DNA of 64,000 bases from Primorskyibacter flagellatus (GCF_900176485.1 NZ_FWYD01000017.1:1-64000), one strand, 5' to 3'. Positions 34,531 to 44,069 are shown, counted from the first letter of the stretch. The notes: generated by a model from the sequence alone, not told the origin. Program-made: numbers and translations.

Positions 34531-36243
34531 CTAGCTGCGGATGCCCGAGAACTGCTCTTGCCAGCCTTCGCGCTCTTCATCCGAGATTTTTCGGAAAGTC
34601 ACGTCGGGGACGGTGAAGGCGTGGCCGGGTGTCAGCAGTTGCAGGGCCGCGGGCACATCGTCGGGCCAGCTGTCATCCTCGGTCTGCATCGCCTCCATCA
34701 TCTGCGCTGACGCGTCGGGGATGAAGGGCGCTGACAGCACCGCATAAAGCCGGATCAGGTTCAGCGCGAGGCGGATCTGCATCGCAGCGGCCTCGGGGTC
34801 TGTCTTGAAGGTCGTCCAAGGCGCGGCGTCTTGCAGATATTCATTCCCTGCTACCCAGATTGCCCGCAATTCGCCAGCCGACTTGCGGACATCCATCGCC
34901 TCCATATGGGCCTCATAGGCGCGAATGCGGGTGCTCAGAGTCTCGATCAGCGCCTCTTCACGCGGGCCGTAAGCGCCGCCTTCGGGCACGGCTTCGGAGA
35001 ATTTCGAGCGACAGAACTTGGTCACGCGGCTGACGAAATTGCCCAGCACATCCGCCAGATCCTTGTTCACCGAGGTCTGGAAATTCTCCCATGTAAACTC
35101 GCTGTCGCTGCTTTCGGGCGCGTGGCTCAGCAGCCACCAGCGCCAATAATCCGCAGGCAGGATTTCCAGCGCCTGATCCATGAAGACACCGCGGCCCTGC
35201 GAGGTGCTGAACTGACCACCGTCATAATTCAGGTAGTTGAAGCTCTTGATGTAATCCACTAGCTTCCACGGCTCGCCCGATCCCAGAATGGTCGCGGGAA
35301 AGCTGAGCGTGTGGAACGGCACGTTATCCTTGCCCATGAACTGGGTATAGCGCACGTCGTCAGCGCCCTTGTCGGTCCGCCACCAGCGCTCCCAATCGGT
35401 GCCTTTGCCCGCATCCACCCATTCCTGCGCGGCGGCGATATATTCAATCGGCGCATCGAACCAGACGTAGAAGACCTTGCCCTCCATGCCCGGCCAGTCC
35501 TCGGTGCCTTTCTTGACCGGTACGCCCCATGCCAGATCGCGGGTGATGCCCCGGTCCTGAAGCCCGTCGCCATCGGTCAGCCATTTCTTCGCGATCGAGG
35601 TGGTCAGGATCGGCCAGCCCTCGCGCGTGTCGATCCACTCTTCCAGCTGGTCCTTCATCTGCGACTGACACAGATACAGATGCTTGGTCTCGCGGACTTC
35701 CAGATCGGTTGATCCGGAAATCGCGCTGCGCGGGTCAATCAGATCCGTGGGATCAAGCTGCTTGGTGCAATTCTCACACTGGTCGCCGCGCGCCTTGTCG
35801 TAGCCGCAGTTCGGGCAGGTGCCCTCGATATAGCGGTCGGGCAGGAAGCGCCCGTCGGTGTTGGAATAGACCTGTTTTTCGCTGACTTCGCGGATCAGCC
35901 CCGCATCGGCGAGACGCCCGGCGAAATGCTGGGTCAGCGCCTTGTTCTGCTCGCTGGAGGATCGCCCGAAATGGTCAAAAGACAGCCGGAAGCCGTCGGC
36001 GATGCCTGATTGGACCGCGTGCATCTCTGCGCAATATTCAGCCACCGGCTTGCCGGCCTTCGCGGCGGCCAGTTCGGCAGGGGTTCCGTGTTCGTCCGTA
36101 GCGCACAGAAACAGCACCTCGTTGCCGCGCGCGCGTTGAAACCGGGCGTAAAGGTCTGCGGGCAACTGGCTGCCCACGAGGTTGCCGAGGTGCTTGATCC
36201 CGTTGATATAGGGGATCGCCGAAGTGATAAGATGGCGTGCCAT
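34531..36243 (-). CDS. metG: Methionyl-tRNA synthetase
   Basis: 570 aa class I synthetase. The HIGH-type motif reads [16 protein letters not shown] zinc knuckle is [17 protein letters not shown] with four cysteines. The region normally reading KMSKS is [10 protein letters not shown], so the first Lys is not present. Then come [15 protein letters not shown] and the anticodon-binding helical domain with [14 protein letters not shown]. It charges tRNA-Met and is an essential housekeeping gene. No C-terminal tRNA-binding domain is present. It converges with ask_ect. Confidence 0.95.
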   Translation of the reverse strand: MARHLITSAIPYINGIKHLGNLVGSQLPADLYARFQRARGNEVLFLCATDEHGTPAELAAAKAGKPVAEYCAEMHAVQSGIADGFRLSFDHFGRSSSEQNKALTQHFAGRLADAGLIREVSEKQVYSNTDGRFLPDRYIEGTCPNCGYDKARGDQCENCTKQLDPTDLIDPRSAISGSTDLEVRETKHLYLCQSQMKDQLEEWIDTREGWPILTTSIAKKWLTDGDGLQDRGITRDLAWGVPVKKGTEDWPGMEGKVFYVWFDAPIEYIAAAQEWVDAGKGTDWERWWRTDKGADDVRYTQFMGKDNVPFHTLSFPATILGSGEPWKLVDYIKSFNYLNYDGGQFSTSQGRGVFMDQALEILPADYWRWWLLSHAPESSDSEFTWENFQTSVNKDLADVLGNFVSRVTKFCRSKFSEAVPEGGAYGPREEALIETLSTRIRAYEAHMEAMDVRKSAGELRAIWVAGNEYLQDAAPWTTFKTDPEAAAMQIRLALNLIRLYAVLSAPFIPDASAQMMEAMQTEDDSWPDDVPAALQLLTPGHAFTVPDVTFRKISDEEREGWQEQFSGIRS

Positions 36244-36686
36244 GAAAGTCCTTGTCTTCAGTCCGCCTTCCTCTAACGTCTAACGCGGCCAAGGACCAGA
36301 GGGCAGGGCGGGCAACCGTCCCGCCCTTTCGCGGAAACCGCCATCAGTCGTTCGATGACAACGCTGGCGCGCGGCGCATAGACAGCGCGGGTGGGGCCGT
36401 CCGATGCAGGTCACGGGCATTGGTGCCAGAGCGAAGCAGGGGTGTGACAGCGATCAACGGCGTCAGGGTGCTACTTGTGCAATTGCGCCGCCCAGGTCTT
36501 GCCCGACCCTGACAGTGTGATCCGGGGCGGGTGATTTCTTGGCAATCGCGACCAAAGCGGCCTTGCCAAGCTGAAGCTGTCCGGCACATCCTTCAGGGAA
36601 GCGTCATTTTATTGCAAGGAGTCCCGTCGTCGATGGAAAACCTGCCGCCTCTTTGCCTTACGCGTTCGGCGAGGTAGACCCGCGGC
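36244..36686. other. 443-bp gap upstream of modB without an assignable gene
   Basis: I looked for a modA gene or fragment here and found none: no frame with a signal peptide or periplasmic-protein features. The gap must hold the promoters of metG and modBC. No RNA gene or clear molybdenum riboswitch fold is evident by eye. Confidence 0.4.
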
Positions 36687-37382
36687 ATGGCATTTCTTGG
36701 TCCAGATGAATGGCAGGCGGTAGCGCTGTCGCTGAAGGTGGCCTGTCTGGCGGTCGCGGCCAGCCTGCCATTCGGGCTGGGCGTGGCGTTGCTATTAGCG
36801 CGTGGGCGGTTTCCGGGGCGTCATCTGCTGAACGGGATCGTGCATCTGCCGCTGATATTGCCGCCTGTGGTGACCGGCTATGTGCTGCTTCTGGGCTTGG
36901 GCAGGCGCGGGCCAATCGGTGGCTTTCTGGAAAGCGCCTTTGGCATTGTATTGGCGTTCCGCTGGACGGGTGCTGCACTCGCCGCGGCGATCATGGCGTT
37001 TCCGCTGATGGTGCGCGCCATGCGACTGGCGATTGAAAGCGTCGATCCAGGGCTGGAAGAAGCTGCCGCGACGCTGGGTGCGTCGCGCCTGCGCGTGTTT
37101 TTCACGGTGACGCTGCCGTTGATCCTGCCCGGCGTGATCGCGGGTGCGATCCTCGCTTTTGCCAAGGCAATGGGAGAGTTCGGCGCCACGATCACCTTCG
37201 TGTCCAACATCCCCGGCGAGACGCGCACGGTGCCCTCGGCCATCTACGCCTTCCTGCAAGTGCCGGGCGGCGAGGCTTCTGCATTGCGGCTGGTCGTCGT
37301 GTCGGTCGTCGTGGCGATGGCGGCGCTGGTGGTATCAGAAGTAATGGCGCGCAGGGTCACGGCACGGGTCGCGGGAAGATGA
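36687..37382 (+). CDS. modB: Molybdate ABC transporter permease ModB
   Basis: 231 aa with five to six transmembrane segments. It has the ModB opening ALSLKVACLAVAASLPFGLGVA, LPLILPPVVTGYVLLLGLG, and the EAA coupling loop LEEAAATLGASRLRVFFTVTLPLILPG. FGATITFVSNIPGETRTVPSAIY is the ModB signature. It works with ModC to import molybdate or tungstate. Its stop overlaps the modC start (ATGA). A binding protein gene is missing upstream. Confidence 0.94.
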   Translation: MAFLGPDEWQAVALSLKVACLAVAASLPFGLGVALLLARGRFPGRHLLNGIVHLPLILPPVVTGYVLLLGLGRRGPIGGFLESAFGIVLAFRWTGAALAAAIMAFPLMVRAMRLAIESVDPGLEEAAATLGASRLRVFFTVTLPLILPGVIAGAILAFAKAMGEFGATITFVSNIPGETRTVPSAIYAFLQVPGGEASALRLVVVSVVVAMAALVVSEVMARRVTARVAGR

Positions 37383-38464
37383 GCCTGTCCGTCGCGATAC
37401 GCCACAGCTTTGCGGGTTTCGCGCTGGATGTCGGCTTTGCCGCGCCTGCCGGTGTCACGGTGCTGTTCGGTCATTCGGGATCGGGCAAATCGACCGTGGT
37501 GAAGGCCGTCGCGGGGCTGCTCCGGCCAGATGCCGGACGGATCAGCGTCAATGGTCGTGTGTTGCTGGACACCGCGTCGCGCGTCTCTGTCCCGGTGCAT
37601 CGGCGCGGGCTGGGGTATGTTTTTCAGGACGGTCGGCTGTTTCCGCACATGACCGTGCAGGGCAACCTGACATATGCGCGTCGTGCGACGGGTGACAGGT
37701 TTGACAGCGTTGTCGATATTCTGGGGCTGGGCCGTCTGCTGGATCGGCGTCCCGGCGCATTGTCTGGCGGCGAGGCACAGCGGGTGGCCATTGGCCGCGC
37801 GCTTCTGTCCGACCCCGCGATGCTGTTGATGGATGAACCGCTGGCCGCGCTGGACGCCCCGCGCAAAGCCGAGATCCTGCCCTTTCTGGACAGGCTTTGT
37901 TCCGAGTCCGGCGTGCCGATCCTATATGTCACCCACGCCGTGGCAGAGGTCGCGCGCCTGGCAAATCACATCGTCCTGCTGGAAAACGGCCGGGTGCTGC
38001 GGTCCGGTCCGGCGGCGCAACTACTGGCCGATCCCGCGCTGGTGCCGCATATGGGCGTGCGCGATGCGGGCGCGCTGCTGAATGCGCGTGTGGTCGCACA
38101 TCATCCCGACGGGCTGACCGAGCTGGCCGGCCCCGGAGGACCGCTGTTCCTGCCCGGTGTCAGTCGCGCGCCGGGCGACCGCATACGCGTGCGCATTCTT
38201 GCGCAGGACGTCATCCTGACGAGGACCCGGCCGAAAGGTCTGTCGGCGCTGAATATCCTGGAAGGCACGATCCGCACCATGCATCACGGGGACGGTCCCG
38301 GCGTGGTGGTTCAGCTTGCCGTAGATGACGAACATCTGCTGGCGCGGATCACCCGCCGCAGTGCCGAGACGTTGGAACTGGCCACAGGACAGACGTGCTT
38401 TGCCGTGTTGAAATCGGTCGCCGTGTCGCAGGTCGATATAGCCGAGCCCGCACCAAACCCGTAA
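37379..38464 (+). CDS. modC: Molybdate ABC transporter ATPase ModC
   Basis: 361 aa. The ATPase has Walker A GHSGSGKST, Q-loop FQDGRLFPHMTV, signature LSGGEAQRVAIGRAL, Walker B LLMDEPLAALD and the His switch YVTHA. Residues from about 285 form the MOP-type molybdate-binding domain (LSALNILEGTIR), which senses the imported anion. It is translationally coupled to modB. Confidence 0.94.
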   Translation: MSLSVAIRHSFAGFALDVGFAAPAGVTVLFGHSGSGKSTVVKAVAGLLRPDAGRISVNGRVLLDTASRVSVPVHRRGLGYVFQDGRLFPHMTVQGNLTYARRATGDRFDSVVDILGLGRLLDRRPGALSGGEAQRVAIGRALLSDPAMLLMDEPLAALDAPRKAEILPFLDRLCSESGVPILYVTHAVAEVARLANHIVLLENGRVLRSGPAAQLLADPALVPHMGVRDAGALLNARVVAHHPDGLTELAGPGGPLFLPGVSRAPGDRIRVRILAQDVILTRTRPKGLSALNILEGTIRTMHHGDGPGVVVQLAVDDEHLLARITRRSAETLELATGQTCFAVLKSVAVSQVDIAEPAPNP

Positions 38465-38580
38465 CACGACCGCTGTCGCCAGAGCCACTCAGGCCAATGG
38501 TATGGGGCGGCGCATTCGCAATTCAAACCCGGCGCGGCTCACCTTATGGTCTGCCGGGTTCGCAACAGGAGAATGACAGA

Positions 38581-39624
38581 ATGAAGATGAAGCCGCTCGG
38601 CCGCACCGGTCTTAGCGTGTCAGAGTTTTGCCTCGGAACCATGACCTTTGGCGTTCAGACGCCGCAGGACGAGGCGCATGCGCAGATCGACCGGGCGCTG
38701 GCCGCAGGTATCAACTTCATCGACACCGCAGAAATGTATCCGGTGAATCCGGTCAAGGCCGAAACCATCGGCCTGACCGAAGAGATCATCGGCACCTGGT
38801 TTGCCCGCACGGGCCGCCGACAAGAGGTGATCCTGGCCACCAAACATTCCGGCGAAGGGCAAAAGAAGGTCCGGGATGGCGCGCCGATTTCCGCAAAGAC
38901 GATCCGCGAGACAGTTGAGGGGTCGCTGAAACGGCTGAAGACCGATTATGTCGACCTTTATCAATTCCACTGGCCCAACCGTGGCAGTTATATGTTCCGG
39001 AAAAACTGGCACTACGATCCGTCCGGGCAAAACAAGACCGATACCGTGGCGGACATGGAAGAATGTATCGACGCGCTGCAAAAAGAGGTCGCGCGCGGCA
39101 CGGTCCGGCATTTCGGCATGTCCAACGAAAGCGTCTGGGGCACGATGATGTGGAACGCCATCGCCGACCGGATGGGCGGCCCGCGCATTCAGACGGTTCA
39201 GAACGAATATTCACTGCTTTGCCGGTTGGCCGACACCGATCTGGCAGAGATGTGCGTCAATGAAGATGTGGGACTTTTGCCGTTTTCGCCCTTGGGATGC
39301 GGCTATCTGACCGGCAAGTATCAGGGTGGCAAGATCCCCGAAAAGTCGCGTATGTCGCTGAACCCGGACATGGGCGGACGCCGGAATGATCGTGTATTGA
39401 CCGCAGTCGAGGCCTATCTGGACGTCGCGCGCAACTTTGGGTTGGATCCGGTGCATATGTCGCTGGCCTGGTCGGCGCGGCGTCCGTTTGTGGTTTCCTC
39501 AATATTTGGAGCAACGACACTTGCACAGTTGGATCACCTGTTGGGGGCGGCTGATGTGACGCTTTCGTCCGAGCTGCTCGACGCGTTGGATGTTGCGCAT
39601 CGCGCGCATCCAATGCCTTACTGA
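38581..39624 (+). CDS. Aldo/keto reductase (Tas/YghZ-like)
   Basis: 347 aa from the ATG at 38581 (MKMKPLGRTGLSVSEFCLGTMTFG); the frame is open to 38395 but that part overlaps modC and is not coding. The tetrad is FIDTAEMYPVNP (Asp, Tyr), ILATKHSG (Lys) and LYQFHWPNR (His). The YPVNP and QFHWPNRG motifs and an insert with FRKNWHYDPSGQN place it with the Tas-like group. Its substrate is unknown. GGAGAATGACAGA precedes the start. Confidence 0.92.
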   Translation: MKMKPLGRTGLSVSEFCLGTMTFGVQTPQDEAHAQIDRALAAGINFIDTAEMYPVNPVKAETIGLTEEIIGTWFARTGRRQEVILATKHSGEGQKKVRDGAPISAKTIRETVEGSLKRLKTDYVDLYQFHWPNRGSYMFRKNWHYDPSGQNKTDTVADMEECIDALQKEVARGTVRHFGMSNESVWGTMMWNAIADRMGGPRIQTVQNEYSLLCRLADTDLAEMCVNEDVGLLPFSPLGCGYLTGKYQGGKIPEKSRMSLNPDMGGRRNDRVLTAVEAYLDVARNFGLDPVHMSLAWSARRPFVVSSIFGATTLAQLDHLLGAADVTLSSELLDALDVAHRAHPMPY

Positions 39625-39747
39625 GATTTGCCCCGGAATTGTGCAAGTTACGCCGAGACGGCGCGAGAGCTGCGACCGGTCTCGTGTTCTGAACACGATG
39701 TCTGGATTGCTCTGGCCAAGCCTCTGAAATCAAGGCAATAGAACCGG

Positions 39748-40650
39748 ATGGAACCTTGGATAATCCTGGCGGTCGCGGCGGCGGCCTTTCAGACATTGCG
39801 CTTCATGCTGCAAAAGCATCTCAGCACCGGCACGCTGTCTTCGGGCGGGGCGACGCTGGCGCGGTTTGCCTATTCGTTGCCATTCATTTCTGCACTGACC
39901 CTGGGCTATATCGCCTGGACCGGTGCGGACCTGCCGCAGTTGACGGGCACGTTCTGGGCCTATGCGTTGACCGGCGGTCTGGCGCAGATCCTGGCGACAT
40001 GGTGCGTGGTGGCGCTGTTTGCACAGCGCAACTTTGCCGTCGGGATCACCTTCAAGAAAACCGAAGTGATCCAGACCGTTCTGGTCGGGCTGCTGGTACT
40101 GGGCGACCGGGTCAGCTTGCCAGCCTTCGGTGCCATCGTGCTGGGGCTGGTCGGCGTTCTGGTGCTGTCCGACAGCGCGGCAATGGCCGGGGGCTGGACG
40201 CGGCGGTTGTGGAACCGGGCGGCGGGGCTTGGGTTGGCGTCCGGGGCGTTCTTTGCGATCTCTGCCGTGGGCTATCGCGGTGCGACGCTGGAGGTTGCCA
40301 GCGACGATCCGCTGTTGCGCGCCGGGGTGGCGCTGGCTGTCGTGACCGTGGCGCAGACCTTGGCGCTGGGGCTGTGGCTGCGCTGGCGCGAACCGGGACA
40401 GTTGGCGGCGTTGTGGCAGGCGCGGCGCACCGCCGTCTGGATGGGGGTCACCGGCATGGCAGGCAGCCTGTGCTGGTTCACCGCATTCACGCAGCAAAAC
40501 GCGGCCTATGTCTTTGCCGTTGGCCAGATCGAGGTGATCTTCTCGCTCGCGGCCTCTGTTCTGGTGTTCCGCGAAACGATCAGCCGTCGCGAGGGGATTG
40601 GCATCGGTCTGCTGACCGCCAGCATTCTGGGCCTTATTCTGCTGAACTAG
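39748..40650 (+). CDS. EamA/DMT-family transporter
   Basis: 300 aa with ten hydrophobic helices in two EamA repeats (about 5-135 and 155-298). Characteristic segments are TWCVVALFAQRNFAVGITFKKTEVIQTVLVG and, in the second repeat, NAAYVFAVGQIEVIFSLAASVLVFRETISRREGIG. It probably exports or imports a small metabolite; members cannot be assigned a substrate from sequence. The 3' end overlaps the convergent Nudix gene by 17 bp. Confidence 0.9.
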   Translation: MEPWIILAVAAAAFQTLRFMLQKHLSTGTLSSGGATLARFAYSLPFISALTLGYIAWTGADLPQLTGTFWAYALTGGLAQILATWCVVALFAQRNFAVGITFKKTEVIQTVLVGLLVLGDRVSLPAFGAIVLGLVGVLVLSDSAAMAGGWTRRLWNRAAGLGLASGAFFAISAVGYRGATLEVASDDPLLRAGVALAVVTVAQTLALGLWLRWREPGQLAALWQARRTAVWMGVTGMAGSLCWFTAFTQQNAAYVFAVGQIEVIFSLAASVLVFRETISRREGIGIGLLTASILGLILLN

Positions 40651-41341
40651 GGGGGCGGCCACGCAGGCGCAAAAACAGGCTTTCCTCGTTATCGTCCCGG
40701 AAAAACGGCACGGAACTTGGCGGATTGCTGTCGTGAAGGCGCGCGGCAACCTCTGCCAGCACCACTTCCGTGATGAAGGGCAGGTCGAAATTCCGCACGT
40801 CGTTGAGCGAGATCCACTGAAGATGGCTTAGCTCGTCGCAGGCCCCGTCAAAAGAGTCCGGATCAGAGGCAAGCGCTTCGGCCCGCAACAGGAAGAAACG
40901 CGCATCGAAACGGCGCGGGCGTCCCGGCGGCGTTATCGCACGGAACACGAATTGCAGCGCCTGCGCGTCGGGCACATGGCCGGTGGCGGCGAAGCCCTGC
41001 CAATCGGCGGGCGGAGGGAAGGGCCAGTCACCGGGCAGGCCCAGAATCTGACCTGTTTCTTCCCATAATTCGCGGATCGCAGCCGCGGCCAGGCCAGCGG
41101 CGGTGCCCGGCGCGGCATCTTCTTCCAGCCGGTTGCGACAAACGGCGCTGAGCGTTGCCGCCAGCGGCACTTGCGCGTCACCAGCATCAACCGCGCCGCC
41201 CGGAAACACGAACTTGTTGGGCATGAAGGCGGCCTTGGCACCGCGTTGTCCCATCAACACGCGCGGCCCGTCTGTGCCGTCGCGCACCACAATCACCGTG
41301 GCCGCGTCGCGCAGGGCCGTCTTGTCCGCCATCTCGTTCAC
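40634..41341 (-). CDS. Nudix hydrolase
   Basis: About 235 aa from a GTG at 41341, which has GGAAGG seven bases upstream; an ATG at 41332 is the alternative. The Nudix box is split by an insertion: FVFPGGAVDAGDAQV, then about 30 residues, then AAIRELWEETGQILG with the REXXEEXG catalytic core. This long-insert type is typical of alphaproteobacterial homologues, sometimes linked to coenzyme A or ADP-ribose pyrophosphatases. The substrate is unknown. It precedes nothing on its strand; DUF983 is directly upstream, 27 bp away, and may be cotranscribed. Confidence 0.9.
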   Translation of the reverse strand: MNEMADKTALRDAATVIVVRDGTDGPRVLMGQRGAKAAFMPNKFVFPGGAVDAGDAQVPLAATLSAVCRNRLEEDAAPGTAAGLAAAAIRELWEETGQILGLPGDWPFPPPADWQGFAATGHVPDAQALQFVFRAITPPGRPRRFDARFFLLRAEALASDPDSFDGACDELSHLQWISLNDVRNFDLPFITEVVLAEVAARLHDSNPPSSVPFFRDDNEESLFLRLRGRPPSSAE

Positions 41342-41368
41342 GTTGTCGCCTTCCCATGCCAAGCAGGT

Positions 41369-41758
41369 TCAGACGCGGGAGAATCCGTGCATGTACCGCG
41401 CCCATTGAAAGCCCACGATCATGCCCTTGAGCCTGGGCAAAAGATAGAGCGATAGCCCAACGCAGCCAACCGCCAATATCGTGAACAGTATCAGGGGTTC
41501 GGGCCGGAACCTGACAAAGGCGACATGCATGACCGGAGCCATCAGATGGGCAACGATCAGGATCGTCAGATAGGCCGGGCCATCATCGGCACGGTGATGA
41601 TACAGCTCTTCGCGGCAGACGGGGCAGGTGTCACGCACCTTCAAGTAGCCGCTTAGCAAGGGGCCATTGCCGCATTTCGGGCAACGCCTGCGCCAACCCT
41701 TCATAAGGGCGGGCATGGTGGGGCGCTCTGCCGCCACATTTACATCATCGAATGCCAT
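41369..41758 (-). CDS. DUF983 zinc-ribbon membrane protein
   Basis: 129 aa from the ATG at 41758. It has a zinc ribbon in RRRCPKCGNGPLL...DTCPVCREEL with two CxxC pairs, then two transmembrane helices (YLTILIVAHLMAPVMHVAF and PLILFTILAVGCVGLSLYLL) and the conserved end LKGMIVGFQWARYMHGF. DUF983 proteins are small inner-membrane proteins of unknown role in alphaproteobacteria. Together with the Nudix gene it forms a short minus-strand unit. Confidence 0.9.
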   Translation of the reverse strand: MAFDDVNVAAERPTMPALMKGWRRRCPKCGNGPLLSGYLKVRDTCPVCREELYHHRADDGPAYLTILIVAHLMAPVMHVAFVRFRPEPLILFTILAVGCVGLSLYLLPRLKGMIVGFQWARYMHGFSRV

Positions 41759-41980
41759 TGCAAATCCTTGTGACTCAAGCGCCAAAAATGGTCAAAGCGC
41801 ACCGCAAATAAAAGTGGACATCCTGTCCTTGCGTCCGGATGTCGCAAATCACGGTCACGTCATCGGTCGTGATGAAGAAAGCTGCGGATTGCCGACGGAA
41901 TGCCGCGGCCACGGCGTATCAGTTTCCAGTAAGCCGATCGGAAGGCCGGTTTCGAAGCCGTAAGACAAAGGAAAATGACG

Positions 41981-42508
41981 ATGAAACGCACCACAATCTT
42001 CACGACACTCACCGCCGTTGCAATTGCAGTCGGCACCGCCGCTGTTGCCCATGGCGACGGACATCGCGGTGGCAACGGCCCGATGATGCACCGGCCTGAT
42101 TTTTCCGAACTGGACACCAATTCGGACGGCGTACTTAGTCCGGAAGAGCTGGCCGCGCCGCATGCCGCCCGTTTTGCGCAAGCGGACGGCAATGGTGACG
42201 GGATGCTGAGTGCTGAAGAAATGGCTGCCCATGCCGAAACGATGCGCCAGCAGCGCGCTATTCGCGGTGCTGAACGGATGATCGAACGAATGGATGCCAA
42301 TGACGACGGGCAGCTCAGCGTCGAAGAAATGACCGCGCGTGCGGATGGCAAAAGCATGTTCGACCGTCTGGACAAGGACGGGGACGGCGCGATCTCGGAA
42401 GAGGAATTCGCTGACGCCGGCAAAGGTGGCAAGCGGATGCGCGGCCATGACGGCGGACACCGTGGCGATCATGGAGGCAAGAAGCGTCACGGTCACGGCG
42501 ACGACTGA
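41981..42508 (+). CDS. Periplasmic EF-hand calcium-binding protein
   Basis: About 175 aa from the ATG at 41981, which has AAAGGA at a good distance (an ATG two codons earlier is too close). It has a signal peptide (MKRTTIFTTLTAVAIAVGTAAVAHG). Four EF-hand loops follow: DTNSDGVLSPEEL, DGNGDGMLSAEEM, DANDDGQLSVEEM and DKDGDGAISEEEF, each with the D-x-D/N-x-DG pattern. The C-terminus is rich in His/Gly/Lys (GHDGGHRGDHGG) and may bind other metals. It stands directly before the sigma-factor cassette, with a GGGCC/GGCCC hairpin at about 42520-42542 between them. Confidence 0.9.
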   Translation: MKRTTIFTTLTAVAIAVGTAAVAHGDGHRGGNGPMMHRPDFSELDTNSDGVLSPEELAAPHAARFAQADGNGDGMLSAEEMAAHAETMRQQRAIRGAERMIERMDANDDGQLSVEEMTARADGKSMFDRLDKDGDGAISEEEFADAGKGGKRMRGHDGGHRGDHGGKKRHGHGDD

Positions 42509-42583
42509 GCCCACCGGGTCGGGCCGCAAATGGTCCGGCCCGCATTGCACCAACGCCCAACACAGGCTAGCCCTTGACGGACA

Positions 42584-43168
42584 ATGGACATGCCCTTTGA
42601 CGCCATGAGTGAGGTTTCTGACGATGCGCTGCTGGTGCTTTACGCCAATGGCGATGCTGCCGCGGCGCGCGCGCTGACCACACGTCTGACGCCGAAGGTT
42701 CTGGGCCACGCTTACCGGATGCTGGGCGACCGGGCCGAGGCCGAAGACGTCGCCCAAGAGGCGATGCTGCGTCTTTGGCGGATCGCAGCAGAGTGGCGGC
42801 AGGGAGAGGCAAAGGTCACGACCTGGCTTTACCGCGTCGTGGCGAATCTCTGTACGGACCGGCTGCGAAAGCGGCGCTCTGTCGATATCGATTCTGTGCC
42901 GGAACCCGAAGATCCGGCGATCGGTGCCGAACAGGGCTTGCAGCAGGTGGCGCGCGCCGAAGCGCTCCAGACCGCGCTGGACAGCCTGCCAGAGCGGCAG
43001 CGCGAGGCAGTGGTGTTGCGACATATCGAAGGTCTGGGCAATCCCGAGATTGCCGAGATCATGGACATCAGCCCCCGCGCGGTCGAAAGCCTGACCGCGC
43101 GGGGCAAACGGGCACTGGCCGAGGTCTTGGCCGGGCGACGGGAAGAACTGGGGTATCAAGATGACTGA
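42584..43168 (+). CDS. ECF-type RNA polymerase sigma factor
   Basis: 194 aa, with sigma regions 2 and 4 only. Region 2 reads YRMLGDRAEAEDVAQEAMLRLWR, then WLYRVVANLCTDRLRKRR, and region 4 reads LPERQREAVVLRHIEGLGNPEIAEIMD, then PRAVESLTARGKRAL. It directs polymerase to a stress regulon. The next gene begins inside its last codons (43161), and a putative anti-sigma and a periplasmic sensor follow, so it should be released by a cell-envelope signal such as metal. Confidence 0.93.
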   Translation: MDMPFDAMSEVSDDALLVLYANGDAAAARALTTRLTPKVLGHAYRMLGDRAEAEDVAQEAMLRLWRIAAEWRQGEAKVTTWLYRVVANLCTDRLRKRRSVDIDSVPEPEDPAIGAEQGLQQVARAEALQTALDSLPERQREAVVLRHIEGLGNPEIAEIMDISPRAVESLTARGKRALAEVLAGRREELGYQDD

Positions 43169-43550
43169 CAAACAGCAGGATAGCGACGGGTTGGAAGCGT
43201 TCTTCGACGCGGCCCGCAATACCGCGCCCGACCCCGATGCAGCCTTCATGGCGCGCATTCTGGACGATGCGTTGTCGGTCCAGGGCGAGGCCGTGGCACC
43301 CCCCCGGCCAGCCACGAAACGCGACGGTTTTTTCAGCCAGATCCTGCGCGGCATCGGTGGCTGGCCTGCCCTGACCGGATTGGCCGCGGCGACAGTCGCC
43401 GGAGTGTGGATCGGGCTAAACCCGCCTGCGGCCGTGTCGGATCAACTGGCCTCGCTGATCGGAACCAGTAGCGCCACCACCGATGCTACCGACAGCGATT
43501 GGTTGCTGGATCCGCTGACCGAATATGACATTGCGATGACGGGGGGCTGA
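43161..43550 (+). CDS. Single-pass membrane protein, putative anti-sigma factor
   Basis: 129 aa. The cytoplasmic N-terminal part is acidic (DGLEAFFDAARNTAPDPDAAFMARIL) and is followed by one transmembrane helix (ALTGLAAATVAGVWIGL) and a short periplasmic tail. It overlaps the sigma gene by 8 bp and precedes the periplasmic-sensor gene by 3 bp. That layout equals CnrY in the CnrYXH systems: a small anti-sigma tethered to the membrane. No clear sequence motif proves it; the call rests on topology and position. Confidence 0.65.
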   Translation: MTDKQQDSDGLEAFFDAARNTAPDPDAAFMARILDDALSVQGEAVAPPRPATKRDGFFSQILRGIGGWPALTGLAAATVAGVWIGLNPPAAVSDQLASLIGTSSATTDATDSDWLLDPLTEYDIAMTGG

Positions 43551-43553
43551 ACC

Positions 43554-44069
43554 ATGAGCGACATCAAAGAACCTTCGGACGGAAGTGGACAACGCAGGAT
43601 TTGGCTGCGGGTTTTGCTGTTTGTTTCGCTGGCGATCAACCTGCTGATCGTCGGCATTGTGTGCGGCGCGATGCTGCTGAAACCGGATCACGGTCGGCGC
43701 GGCGGCCCGCGCGACATGGTTGCCCCCTATACGCGGGCGCTGAGCGACGCCGATCGTAGCGCGCTTGGCAAGCGTTTGCGCGAAGGTCTGGCCTCTCGCC
43801 ATGAAGAGCGGGGGCTTCTGGCTGAAGATTACCGCGCGGCGTTGGAAATACTGCGGACAGAACCGCTTGATCAAACGGCCTTGGACGAAGTGCTGTCGCG
43901 TCAGTCCGAACGCGCGCACCAGCGCAAGCTGATGGGGCAGCGCGCCTTGTCCGAAAGGCTTGCCGCAATGTCCCCCGATGAGCGCGCCGGCTTTGCGGAC
44001 CGGCTGGAGGATGCGCTTGATCGGCTGGCGAAAGGCGGCGATCGGTCTTGGCGCCCTCACGATCGCTGA
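43554..44069 (+). CDS. CnrX/Spy-like periplasmic heavy-metal sensor
   Basis: 171 aa with one N-terminal membrane anchor (VLLFVSLAINLLIVGIVCGAML) and a helical periplasmic domain (ALSDADRSALGKRLREGL, then MSPDERAGFADRLEDAL), similar to the LTxxQ/Spy and CnrX group. Membrane-anchored members sense metal or envelope stress and signal to a partner anti-sigma factor. It is the last gene of the sigma/anti-sigma/sensor cassette. Few His or Met residues lie in the sensor part, so the metal is not obvious. Confidence 0.75.
   Translation: MSDIKEPSDGSGQRRIWLRVLLFVSLAINLLIVGIVCGAMLLKPDHGRRGGPRDMVAPYTRALSDADRSALGKRLREGLASRHEERGLLAEDYRAALEILRTEPLDQTALDEVLSRQSERAHQRKLMGQRALSERLAAMSPDERAGFADRLEDALDRLAKGGDRSWRPHDR

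Noticed and set aside
36244-36686. Possible modA gene or remnant upstream of modB
   Set aside because: No frame shows a signal peptide or periplasmic binding protein features.
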